13,315 nucleotides of DNA, from NCBI GenBank assembly GCA_002364215.1, contig DEXQ01000006.1, positions 444 to 13,758 on the forward strand. Reading direction: 5' to 3'. The stretch's first letter is position 1. Each line of letters opens with the position of its first letter. The position numbers were made by a program, and so were the translations under genes. The notes beneath the pieces were generated by a model that had not been told where the DNA came from, did no database searches, and saw only the letters and a program-made list of their open reading frames with translations. The stretch comes from Aequorivita sp. UBA3180 (GTDB taxonomy: Bacteria > Bacteroidota > Bacteroidia > Flavobacteriales > Flavobacteriaceae). Of the stretch, positions 7,371 through 13,315 are shown piece by piece.

Positions 7371-8347
7371 TGGTTACAGTTTCCCCCTTATATCCTTTAA
7401 AATTTCAACCAATACTTAAACAAAAAGTATGGGGAGGTAATAAACTGCAGGAATTGTTTCAGAAAAACGCCGAAGGAAATGTTGGGGAAAGCTGGGAAAT
7501 TTCTGGAGTTGAAGAAAACATTTCTGAAATTGCGAATGGCCCCCTAAAAGGAAATACACTTAATTGGGTCTTGGAAAACTATAAAGAAAAGCTTGTTGGT
7601 GAAAAAGTTTTTAAAAATTTCGGAAATCACTTTCCGCTTCTCTTCAAATTTATAGATGCCCGTGAAGACCTTTCCGTTCAAGTTCACCCTGATGATTTAT
7701 TAGCGAAAGCCAGGCACAATTCCTTCGGAAAAACTGAAATGTGGTATATACTTGAAGTTGAAAAGAATGGTAAACTCATCCTTGGCTTTAATCAACAAAT
7801 GGATTCAAAAAAGTATTTGCATACTCTTTCTGAAAAAAGAATAACCGAAATTTTAAATGTTGAAGCCATTAAGAAAGGTGACGCTTTTCTTCTTAAACCC
7901 GGAACCGTACATGCCATCGGCGCAGGCGTTTTATTGGCGGAAATTCAACAATCTTCAGATATTACCTATAGAATTTATGATTGGGACAGGCCCGATACCA
8001 ATGGAAAACTACGGGACCTGCATACAGATTTGGCTTTGGAAGCGATAGATTTTAATCCGCCAGAATCCAAGTTAAACTATTCCGAAGTCAAAAATTCACC
8101 TTCACCCATCGGAACCACTAATTTCTTTGCTGTAAATAAATTAGTGCTTTCTGAAAATTACCTCAAAGACTTGGAACAAGTACCTTCATTTACGGTTTAT
8201 ATGTGTTTGGAAGGAAGTGCTGTAATTGAAACCGATGATTATTCGGAAGAAATCAAAAAAGGCGAAACATTTTTAATTCCCGCCCAAATACCCGAACTGA
8301 AATTCATTACCAATTCAGCTTCCTTTTTAGAAGTGTACATTCCTTAA
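7370..8347 (+). CDS. manA: Mannose-6-phosphate isomerase, class I (cupin, zinc-dependent)
   Basis: The enzyme interconverts mannose 6-phosphate and fructose 6-phosphate and so feeds GDP-mannose for envelope sugars or mannose catabolism. The 325 residues match the short Bacillus-like form. It opens with the family signature YPLKFQPILKQKVWGG (8-23). Zinc ligands are Gln104 and His106 in QVHPDD, Glu123 in KTEMWYIL and His181 in KPGTVHAIGAG. The active-site stretch ITYRIYDWDR (198-207) holds the expected arginine. The C-terminal part is a cupin barrel. I chose the ATG at 7370, which overlaps the upstream TGA as TGATG; an in-frame TTG one codon earlier is less likely. It is the last gene of the three-gene operon. 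Family call secure. Confidence 0.95.
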   Translation: MVTVSPLYPLKFQPILKQKVWGGNKLQELFQKNAEGNVGESWEISGVEENISEIANGPLKGNTLNWVLENYKEKLVGEKVFKNFGNHFPLLFKFIDAREDLSVQVHPDDLLAKARHNSFGKTEMWYILEVEKNGKLILGFNQQMDSKKYLHTLSEKRITEILNVEAIKKGDAFLLKPGTVHAIGAGVLLAEIQQSSDITYRIYDWDRPDTNGKLRDLHTDLALEAIDFNPPESKLNYSEVKNSPSPIGTTNFFAVNKLVLSENYLKDLEQVPSFTVYMCLEGSAVIETDDYSEEIKKGETFLIPAQIPELKFITNSASFLEVYIP

Positions 8348-8354
8348 ATGTTCG

Positions 8355-8362
8355 TACCTTTG
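8355..8362 (+). promoter_or_regulatory. Bacteroidota-type -7 element (TACCTTTG) before the 88-residue protein gene
   Basis: TACCTTTG fits TAnnTTTG and sits 8 bp after the manA stop, 55 bp before the next ATG, implying a leader of about 40-50 nt. No clear -33 TTTG is seen, as that position lies in the end of manA. A small CCGC-TTTA-GCGG hairpin (8398-8409) ends 8 nt before the start codon and could affect ribosome access. Confidence 0.45.
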
Positions 8363-8417
8363 CCAAAATTATAAAATTTACAATAAATTAAAAAATACCG
8401 CTTTAGCGGGAAAAATT

Positions 8418-8684
8418 ATGGCAAACGTAAGAGATTTAAAAAAAGATATCAACTATGTTTTGGGTGATATTATTGAAGCAGTTTACATTTGGGAACTGAC
8501 CAATGCAGATAAGGACAATAAAAAGGCCGAAGCTATTATAGATGAAGCTATTGTTACTTTTGATGACTTAATTACAAAAGTGAATCAAAAAGATGTTGAA
8601 AACAAAAAGAAGCATTTTAAAGCCATAAATTCCGAACTTGAAGAACGTGGCAGAAAGCTTATAGACAAAATAAACGCCTTATAG
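8418..8684 (+). CDS. Small helical hypothetical protein
   Basis: This 88-residue protein has no signal peptide and no membrane segment, so it should be cytosolic. It is rich in Lys, Asp and Glu with no Cys, Pro or Gly-rich stretch; the pattern suggests two or three amphipathic helices (roughly residues 4-28, 33-56 and 58-86), possibly a small helical bundle. It opens MANVRDLKKDINYVLGDIIE. I believe similar proteins occur as conserved hypotheticals in flavobacteria, but I know no function. It has its own likely promoter, and its terminator lies inside the convergent lipoprotein gene. Its TAG overlaps that gene's TAA region by 6 bp. The clean start, gene-like codon use and terminator make it a real gene. 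Confidence 0.82.
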   Translation: MANVRDLKKDINYVLGDIIEAVYIWELTNADKDNKKAEAIIDEAIVTFDDLITKVNQKDVENKKKHFKAINSELEERGRKLIDKINAL

Positions 8685-9392
8685 GAGCGTATCTTCTTTT
8701 TTACGCTTTACAATAAAAGACTCCAATTCCTTACCGTATTTGGAGTCTTTTATTTTTGGGGCCAACGAATTGTAAACGGTATCCAGATATTTCACACTTG
8801 AATTGTAAGCTTCACTTAAAATCAAATAAGGGGCTACCTCGTATTCCTTGTTGTTTAACGCAAAATTGATTGTAGTTAAATATTTACTGGAAATAAGCGC
8901 TTGTTGTTTGCGGTTTAAATCTAACTCTAAGGAATCGTTATTCTTCTTTCCTTTTTTGAAACGTTGCTCAATATATTCTAGGTTTTTAGCTACGTAGCGT
9001 TGCTTCAGTTTGTCGTATTCTTTTAAAATACTATCATTGGCAGAACCTCTCACGGTTGCAGCACTTCCGAAGTTTTTTAAATTGGTTTGAATGCTTATTG
9101 TCCCGTTTTCGGCGAAAAAGGTAATGCGATCGTCCCGAAGACTTCCATCCTTTAACCTTACATACAAATAATAAATTTCCGGACTCTCCACTTCTTCGGA
9201 AAAGGAAAAATTTGAATTTCCGTCAACGATTACAGAATCTACGGTAACCAATACCGTGTCTTCAAATTTCTGTAGGAGCAATGTACCTTTTTTAAGCCCA
9301 TTGACAGTTCCTGTAAGATTCATTTTTTCCGTATCGGTTGAACAACCTACCAACGTCAGGAATATTATTGCAATTGAAAGAAAATAGCGCAT
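8679..9392 (-). CDS. DUF4369 domain-containing lipoprotein
   Basis: The protein has 237 residues and a lipoprotein signal peptide: MRYFLSIAIIFLTLVGCSTD with lipobox L-V-G-C and lipidated Cys17. The region at ~25-120 (LTGTVNGLKKGTLLLQKF, VDSVIVDGNSNFSF, AENGTISIQ) is a beta-rich DUF4369-type domain. The rest is a charged helical segment (KYDKLKQRYVAKNLEYIEQRF-like, ~125-237). In many Bacteroidota proteins DUF4369 precedes a thioredoxin-like (AhpC/TSA) domain; here no CxxC and no thioredoxin fold follow, so this is the stand-alone form, probably tethered in the periplasm or outer membrane. Its promoter (TTTG/TAGGTTTG) reads from the gap after the DUF819 gene. Its last codons contain the opposing gene's terminator. 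The function is unknown. Confidence 0.85.
   Translation of the reverse strand: MRYFLSIAIIFLTLVGCSTDTEKMNLTGTVNGLKKGTLLLQKFEDTVLVTVDSVIVDGNSNFSFSEEVESPEIYYLYVRLKDGSLRDDRITFFAENGTISIQTNLKNFGSAATVRGSANDSILKEYDKLKQRYVAKNLEYIEQRFKKGKKNNDSLELDLNRKQQALISSKYLTTINFALNNKEYEVAPYLILSEAYNSSVKYLDTVYNSLAPKIKDSKYGKELESFIVKRKKEDTLL
8712..8757 (+). terminator. Intrinsic terminator for the + strand inside the opposing lipoprotein gene
   Basis: A perfect 15-bp stem pairs 8712-8726 with 8740-8754 (core AAAAGACTCCAA with TTGGAGTCTTTT) around a 13-nt loop, and the plus strand continues into TTTTATTTTT (8748-8757). It lies 28 bp after the stop of the small helical protein gene and entirely within the last ~25 codons of the minus-strand lipoprotein gene, where it encodes KDSK and LESF stretches. 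The structure is directly visible; termination is inferred. Confidence 0.78.
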
Positions 9393-9412
9393 TCAGTCAT
9401 TTTTTAAAAATT

Positions 9413-9445
9413 CAAACCTAGCCTATAATAGCCTCGGTTTGCAAA
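9413..9445 (-). promoter_or_regulatory. Complete Bacteroidota promoter (-33 TTTG, -7 TAGGTTTG) for the DUF4369 lipoprotein gene
   Basis: Read on the minus strand, TTTG at 9445-9442 and TAGGTTTG at 9420-9413 are separated by 21 nt, close to the usual spacing of the phylum's primary-sigma promoters. The -7 element is 20 bp before the ATG at 9392, giving a short leader. This is the best-formed promoter in the window. Confidence 0.65.
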
Positions 9446-9475
9446 GGTGCAAAGATGATTATTTTTTTTAAATTT

Positions 9476-10813
9476 TTATGCGCCAGAAGCCAATTGCATT
9501 AATACGGTACACAAAATTGCGGCAACCGTTCCGATGGCATACCCAAACACGGCCAAAAGTACTCCAACCGTTGCCAGTGATGGGTGAAAGGCAGAAGCAA
9601 CAATTGGTGCAGATGCCGCGCCACCAACATTGGCTTGACTTCCTACGGCCAAAAAGAAATAAGGTGCTCGAATCATTTTTGCAACCAAAATCATTAATCC
9701 TGCGTGAACGGCCATCCAAACCAAACCGATAACAATAAGCCACATATTGTCGAAAATAAGGGTAAGATCCATTTTCATTCCTATGCTTGCCACCAAAATA
9801 TAAATGAAAACGCTACCAAACTTACTTGCCCCGGCACCTTCATAGGTTTTGGCTTTGGTAAAAGAAAGCAGCACTCCAATAATTGTGGTTATGGTTATCA
9901 TCCAAAAGAAGCTTGAATCCAGAAATGTAAATATATTGCGGGTTATTCCTTTAGGAATCCCATCTACTACCGAAGTGAAGAAAGAGCTTAAAAAATCTGC
10001 ACCAAAGTGTGCAAAACTTACCGTTCCGAAAGCGATGGCGGCAAGAATCATCAAATCTGTCAACGTAGGATTTCTATCTACTTTTTTGGCATAGTCTGAA
10101 ACTTTATCCTTCAAATTTTCTATAGCCGAAGTATCAGCTTTCAACCATTTATCAATTTTTGCAGATTTTCCAATTCCGAAGAGAATAATGGCCATCCAAA
10201 TATTGGCCACTACAATGTCCACAAATACCATCCCGCCATAAAGCTTTTGGTTGTAACCGTAAATTTCGAGCATTGCGGTTTGGTTTGCGCCACCGCCAAT
10301 CCAGCTTCCTGCAAGGGTAGAGAGTCCGCGCCATACAGCGTCAGCACCTTCGCCGCCCACAGCTTCGGGGTGGATGCTTCCTACAATCAAAACAGCCAAA
10401 GGTCCGCCAAGGACAATACCTATAGTTCCTGCAAAAAACATAACAAGGGCTTTAGGCCCCAAGTTTAGCACGCCTTTCAAATCTATGCTCAATGTCATCA
10501 GTACCAAGGCGGCGGGCAATAAGTACCGGCTAGACATATAGTATAAACTGGTACTTCCCTTAGTGGCTTCGCCAGTTTCCGAAACTGTAGTCCATTCTGG
10601 CGAAATGACTCCTGCGGTAGTCAGTAGTGCAGGAAGAAAATAGGCCATGAAAAGTGCAGGTACAATTCCGTAGAATTTTTTCCAGAAACCTTCTTCACGG
10701 GAAGAGGTATAAAAAATGAAGCCAAGGGCTATCATTAAAATTCCAAAAACAATGGTGTCATTGGTAAAAAGGGGAGTGGTGTCCTTTAGTATTTCGGTAG
10801 TTGTATCTTGCAT
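9476..10813 (-). CDS. DUF819 family membrane protein (putative permease)
   Basis: The protein has 445 residues from the ATG at 10813 (MQDTTTEILK); a longer reading from TTG at 10840 would add nine residues and is less likely. It has about ten or more hydrophobic membrane segments in two similar halves: a first half with LPAALVLMTLSIDLKGVL and SWIGGGANQTAM, and a second half with FIYILVASIGMKMDLTLI and AVGSQANVGGAASAP. A charged, soluble-looking linker separates them (KADTSAIENLKDKVSDYAKKVD). Glycine-rich broken-helix motifs placed once per half are typical of elevator-type transporters, so a secondary transporter in the inner membrane is a reasonable inference; the substrate is unknown. Bacillus YjcL belongs to this family. 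It starts 44 bp after the end of the hydrolase gene on the same strand and may be cotranscribed with it. The family call is good. Confidence 0.88.
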   Translation of the reverse strand: MQDTTTEILKDTTPLFTNDTIVFGILMIALGFIFYTSSREEGFWKKFYGIVPALFMAYFLPALLTTAGVISPEWTTVSETGEATKGSTSLYYMSSRYLLPAALVLMTLSIDLKGVLNLGPKALVMFFAGTIGIVLGGPLAVLIVGSIHPEAVGGEGADAVWRGLSTLAGSWIGGGANQTAMLEIYGYNQKLYGGMVFVDIVVANIWMAIILFGIGKSAKIDKWLKADTSAIENLKDKVSDYAKKVDRNPTLTDLMILAAIAFGTVSFAHFGADFLSSFFTSVVDGIPKGITRNIFTFLDSSFFWMITITTIIGVLLSFTKAKTYEGAGASKFGSVFIYILVASIGMKMDLTLIFDNMWLIVIGLVWMAVHAGLMILVAKMIRAPYFFLAVGSQANVGGAASAPIVASAFHPSLATVGVLLAVFGYAIGTVAAILCTVLMQLASGA

Positions 10814-10857
10814 TTTTGATGGTTTTGACGCAAAATACAATTATTTTTTAATTTTGA

Positions 10858-11793
10858 TTATTTTTTAATGAAATCACTTATAACGGTAATTAATTTAGGG
10901 GCTACAGGCAAATTATAAATATTATAGGACTTGCTGTTTTCTAAATCATTTCCTTCAATTTCTTTTAAAACGTGATTCATGTTTTCAATAATTTCATATT
11001 GCGAATCAGGTTTGGCATTCTTTAACAGTTCGGCTTCAGAAATCTGTACCTGAATATCCTTATCACCGTTGATTATAAGAACCGGTATGTTCAATTTCGT
11101 AATTTCAATCTGGGGGTCAAACTGCATCCAGGTAAATATGAATGGTTGTAGTTCTTTACGAAATATAGAGGCTAATCCCGGACTATAATTGTAAGCAATT
11201 CCATTGGCGCGTAAATCGTCAAAAGAAGTGCGGGCATTATCTACCAATCCCGGGGCTTGTTCAGCCAACTGAGCTACAATAACATCATCAATTTCCTGTC
11301 CTGCTCCCGCAATGGAGACAAAACCATCTGCGCCATTTTGTGCGGCCACCATTCCAACAAGCGAGCCTTGTCCATGGCCTATGATATATATCTTTGAAAA
11401 GCGTCCATCTTTTTTAAAATGCTCCAATATTGCAACTGCATCATCATTAAAATGATCAAACCGAATATTTTTTTCATTCAGCGATCGCAGCTTCATCTGT
11501 TTTACAAGTCTTTTATCATATCTAAAGGAGGCTATATTGTTCGCATAAAGTCCTTCCGCCAAAAACTTTAAGGAATTATTTTCCATCATTTGTTGATTGC
11601 CGTTTCGGTCCGTGGGGCCACTATCGCCAATTATTATAGCCAATGCAGGTTTTTTATCAATTTGGGGAACTATGAGCGTTCCTTCAATCAAGGGCGTAAT
11701 GTTTATCTCTTCAGGATTATATTTTTTGTTTTGGGCAGAAGCAATTCCGAAGAGAAAAAGAAAAATTATAAGAAGGTTTTTCATCGATGACAT
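10858..11793 (-). CDS. Exported alpha/beta-hydrolase family protein lacking the nucleophile serine
   Basis: The protein has 311 residues. The signal peptide is MKNLLIIFLFLFGIASAQ counted from Met4; the start may be ATG 11793 or ATG 11784, and the second gives the more usual N-terminus. The fold is shown by the oxyanion-region motif GDSGPTDRNGN (56-66), the nucleophile elbow at 139-144, the GDKD acid turn with Asp246, and His274 in NMNHVL. The elbow reads G-H-G-Q-G, with Gly141 where the family has Ser (GHSxG), so two of the three triad residues are present and the nucleophile is missing; the codon is GGA. The ORF is otherwise intact. It may be a non-catalytic member, use another residue (Ser144 is near), or carry a sequence error. 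It precedes the DUF819 gene on the same strand. Fold confident; activity doubtful. Confidence 0.85.
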   Translation of the reverse strand: MSSMKNLLIIFLFLFGIASAQNKKYNPEEINITPLIEGTLIVPQIDKKPALAIIIGDSGPTDRNGNQQMMENNSLKFLAEGLYANNIASFRYDKRLVKQMKLRSLNEKNIRFDHFNDDAVAILEHFKKDGRFSKIYIIGHGQGSLVGMVAAQNGADGFVSIAGAGQEIDDVIVAQLAEQAPGLVDNARTSFDDLRANGIAYNYSPGLASIFRKELQPFIFTWMQFDPQIEITKLNIPVLIINGDKDIQVQISEAELLKNAKPDSQYEIIENMNHVLKEIEGNDLENSKSYNIYNLPVAPKLITVISDFIKK

Positions 11794-12017
11794 TTTAAAT
11801 GCTATTTAATCGCTATGCTTTAACAGAGAAATTGCGGGTATATTGTTTTTCAATATCACTGTTTAATACTTAAATATTTTTCAAGCCTTTCTAAATGTAA
11901 AAAATTCTTTTGAACTGTAATTTGTTGTTTAATTTGAAAAGTTTAAATCAGTTTTAAAAATAGGAAGTTATCTTTGCCCGATATTGCAATCTTGTTTCAG
12001 TATAAAAAATATCTACT
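11794..12017. other. Divergent intergenic region between hydrolase and S1/P1 nuclease genes
   Basis: This 224-bp AT-rich spacer is the longest gene-free stretch in the window. It holds a good -7 element for the nuclease (TATCTTTG, 11969-11976) and a weak AT-only hairpin (ATATTG, loop TTTTT, CAATAT; 11840-11856). No TAnnTTTG element could be found on the minus strand for the hydrolase. No small ORF or RNA gene is evident. Confidence 0.6.
11969..11976 (+). promoter_or_regulatory. Bacteroidota-type -7 element (TATCTTTG) before the S1/P1 nuclease gene
   Basis: TATCTTTG fits TAnnTTTG and lies 41 bp upstream of the ATG at 12018, implying a leader of about 30-35 nt. The nearest TTTG upstream (11933-11936) is 32 nt away, too far for the usual -33 spacing, so the upstream element is weak or absent. 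Confidence 0.5.
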
Positions 12018-12794
12018 ATGAAAAAAATTATAATAGCACTATTAGTTTGTGTATCTTCAAATGCTTTGACCGCTGCAGAAGATTGGGGAAAAACGGGCCA
12101 CAGAGTGGTGGGTGAGATTGCAGAAAACTATTTAAGCAAAAAGGCAGAAAAGGAAATTTCAAAATTGCTGAACGGGCATTCATTGGCATTTGTGGCAAAT
12201 TATGGCGACGATATTAAAAGTGATCGCCAGTATGACTCTTACAGGCCGTGGCATTATGTAAACTTTCCTTTTGGCGAAAAATATGAAACGCATTCCAAAA
12301 GTGAAAAAGGAGATATTATTCAGGGAATAGAAAAGTGTATTTCGGTGCTGAAAAATGCCAACAGCACAAAAGATGATAAAATCTTTCATTTAAAAATGCT
12401 GATTCATTTTATGGGAGATCTTCACCAGCCGCTTCACATTGGTTTGGAAGATGATAAAGGAGGTAATGATTTTCAGGTGCGTTGGTTTAGTGATGGCACC
12501 AATTTGCATACGGTTTGGGACTACAAAATGATAGATTTCTACGAGATGTCTTATACCGAATTAGCTGCAAACACCGATGTGCTTTCAAAAAAACAAGTTG
12601 AGGCGATTAAAAAAGGCAATGTTTTGGATTGGATGTACGAAAGCCGAGCATTATGTGAAGACGTTTATGAAAACACGGAAATTGGTGAAAAGCTTGGTTA
12701 TGAATATATGTATAAGTATATGGATACATTGCGTTTTCAACTTCAAAAAGGAGGTATTCGGTTAGCGGAAGTTTTAAATAAAATTTTCAGTTAG
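12018..12794 (+). CDS. S1/P1 family nuclease, exported, zinc-dependent
   Basis: S1/P1 nucleases cleave single-stranded DNA and RNA with a trinuclear zinc centre; this one would act outside the cytoplasm, probably scavenging phosphate or nucleosides. The 258 residues begin with a signal peptide (MKKIIIALLVCVSSNALTAA). By comparison with nuclease P1, the zinc ligands are Trp23, His28, Asp64, His79 (PWHYVNF), His130, Asp134 and His140 (HFMGDLHQPLH), and His164 and Asp168 (NLHTVWD). All nine positions are present with the expected spacings, so the protein should be active. In P1 the tryptophan is the mature N-terminus; here Glu-Asp precede it if cleavage follows the TAA. The gene has its own -7 element and is convergent with a DoxX-like gene 18 bp away. 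Family call secure. Confidence 0.94.
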   Translation: MKKIIIALLVCVSSNALTAAEDWGKTGHRVVGEIAENYLSKKAEKEISKLLNGHSLAFVANYGDDIKSDRQYDSYRPWHYVNFPFGEKYETHSKSEKGDIIQGIEKCISVLKNANSTKDDKIFHLKMLIHFMGDLHQPLHIGLEDDKGGNDFQVRWFSDGTNLHTVWDYKMIDFYEMSYTELAANTDVLSKKQVEAIKKGNVLDWMYESRALCEDVYENTEIGEKLGYEYMYKYMDTLRFQLQKGGIRLAEVLNKIFS

Positions 12795-12812
12795 TTAAAA
12801 TAATCTTTTGCA

Positions 12813-13163
12813 TTAAGTATATAAATAGGCCCAATACATTAACCCAAATTGCAACGGAAGGCGGAGAATAAGCATCCATTTTGGTAATTTCATAGTTGCT
12901 TCTTTATTTCGGAGCATATAAATATGTACGGGTATAAAAGCTATAAGCATAATAATTATTCCCCAAGCAGCTTCTTCTTGGGTGTTTTTATTCATTATCA
13001 TAAACCCCAAGATCATTTCAGCAACTCCGCTCAACATCACTAAAGTGCTGTGCGCAGGAAGGTAGGGAGGGATAATGCGTTCGTATAGTTTCGGTTTGCG
13101 GAAGTGATTCATTCCTGCAAGTACATAAAGCACTCCCATTAAATATTGATGCCAAGGTAACAT
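12813..13163 (-). CDS. DoxX-like small membrane protein
   Basis: The protein has 116 residues and four likely membrane helices (about 5-20, 40-58, 66-86 and 94-114). The first loop reads AGMNHFRKPKLYERIIPPYLP, matching the N/H-F-x-P-xx-Y and IPPYLP pattern of DoxX/MauE-like proteins in Bacteroidota. DoxX-like proteins are inner-membrane proteins, some linked to quinone or redox chemistry; no specific role can be assigned here. The ATG at 13163 gives the usual short N-terminus MLPWHQYLMGVLY. It stands alone on its strand, convergent with the nuclease gene and 130 bp from the gene fragment at the window end. The family call is reasonable; the function is unknown. Confidence 0.82.
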   Translation of the reverse strand: MLPWHQYLMGVLYVLAGMNHFRKPKLYERIIPPYLPAHSTLVMLSGVAEMILGFMIMNKNTQEEAAWGIIIMLIAFIPVHIYMLRNKEATMKLPKWMLILRLPLQFGLMYWAYLYT

Positions 13164-13182
13164 AGCTTTTTTTTTAAAACTT

Positions 13183-13212
13183 TAAAAGTAATCTTTTTGA
13201 AGGTTTTGTCAA
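13183..13212 (-). promoter_or_regulatory. Weak candidate promoter for the DoxX-like gene
   Basis: On the minus strand TACTTTTA (13190-13183) differs from TAnnTTTG only in the last base, and TTG (13212-13210) lies 19 nt upstream. The -7-like element is 20 bp before the ATG at 13163. The spacing is right but the -7 element is imperfect. Confidence 0.3.
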
Positions 13213-13232
13213 GCTTGAACTTACTAAAAAGT

Positions 13233-13270
13233 GAAAGCCTCCCTTGTTTAGAAGGAAGGCTTTCTTTTTT
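13233..13270. terminator. Bidirectional intrinsic terminator
   Basis: GAAAGCCT (13233-13240) pairs with AGGCTTTC (13257-13264). The stem continues after one C/A mismatch with CCTT (13242-13245) and AAGG (13252-13255) around loop GTTTAG. On the plus strand TTTTTT follows (13265-13270); on the minus strand ACTTTTTAG follows. The nearest transcript it can serve is the minus-strand gene that ends at 13294, just upstream of it on that strand. Confidence 0.75.
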
Positions 13271-13293
13271 AACTAATTATGTATGAGAAAAAA

Positions 13294-13315
13294 TTACTCT
13301 TTTATCAAGCGCTTC
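13294..13315 (-). CDS. 3' tip of a minus-strand gene, probably a T9SS type A cargo (partial)
   Basis: Read on the minus strand, the last codons in the window spell KRLIKE and then TAA (13296-13294). Many Bacteroidota proteins with a T9SS type A C-terminal sorting domain end in this kind of short basic tail (K-x-I/L-I-K-x). A terminator follows 24 bp downstream on the same strand, which supports a gene ending here. Only seven complete codons including the stop are visible, so the protein cannot be identified and the reading frame could be accidental. Confidence 0.45.

Noticed and set aside
9468..10468. Overlapping frames on both strands within the DUF819 gene
   Set aside because: They are out-of-frame readings of a clear membrane-protein gene, rich in Cys/Trp/Arg with no domain signal.
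10814..10840. Nine-residue N-terminal extension of the DUF819 protein from TTG at 10840
   Set aside because: The ATG at 10813 gives a more usual start, and nothing in the extension looks conserved or signal-like.
11840..11856. Hairpin ATATTG-TTTTT-CAATAT in the divergent spacer
   Set aside because: The six-bp stem is almost all A/T, has no T-run in the right place and is likely by chance in such AT-rich DNA.

Overview
The window looks like a piece of a Flavobacteriaceae (Bacteroidota) chromosome. The evidence is a type IX secretion (T9SS) type B sorting domain next to a PorP/SprF-family gene, start codons without a Shine-Dalgarno sequence, promoters that fit the Bacteroidota -7 consensus TAnnTTTG, an AT-rich coding background, and family members typical of flavobacteria (DUF7507 repeats, DUF4369 lipoprotein, S1/P1 nuclease). 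I cannot fix the genus from the sequence. No rRNA, tRNA, CRISPR, insertion sequence or phage signal is visible.

Layout. Bases 1-6339 (+) are a surface-export cassette. It holds the 3' part of a very large repeat adhesin (at least eight DUF7507-like repeats plus a gliding-motility/T9SS type B C-terminal domain), then a PorP/SprF-like outer-membrane barrel, then a four-module OmpA-family protein (TPR, PD40 propeller, carboxypeptidase-regulatory-like, OmpA). A strong intrinsic terminator closes it at 6362-6394. Bases 6445-8347 (+) are a tightly overlapped housekeeping operon: isopentenyl-diphosphate isomerase, a 6-pyruvoyl-tetrahydropterin-synthase-family enzyme and a class I mannose-6-phosphate isomerase. 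A small conserved-looking helical protein follows (8418-8684, +). Its stop overlaps the end of a convergent lipoprotein gene, and its terminator lies inside that gene. Bases 8679-11793 are minus-strand: a DUF4369 lipoprotein with its own promoter, a DUF819 permease-like membrane protein, and an exported alpha/beta hydrolase whose nucleophile serine is replaced by glycine. A divergent 224-bp spacer separates this block from an S1/P1 nuclease (12018-12794, +). A small DoxX-like membrane protein is convergent with it (12813-13163, -). The last 22 bases appear to be the 3' tip of another minus-strand gene whose product ends KRLIKE, like many T9SS type A cargo proteins.

How the genes work together. 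The first three genes probably act as one unit: a secreted surface filament or adhesin, the partner barrel needed for type B cargo, and a peptidoglycan-bound periplasmic/outer-membrane protein. This parallels the sprB-sprF arrangement of Flavobacterium gliding motility. The middle operon supplies isoprenoid, pterin and mannose/fructose-phosphate metabolism, with no obvious single pathway. The remainder is mostly envelope and exported proteins.

The points most worth a second look are the all-or-none cysteine pair across the adhesin repeats, the base-composition shift inside the adhesin, the terminator embedded in an opposing coding region, the Ser-to-Gly change in the hydrolase, and the pterin-enzyme motif that argues against a QueD label. 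I do not see a clearly new multi-gene system beyond the T9SS type B cassette.
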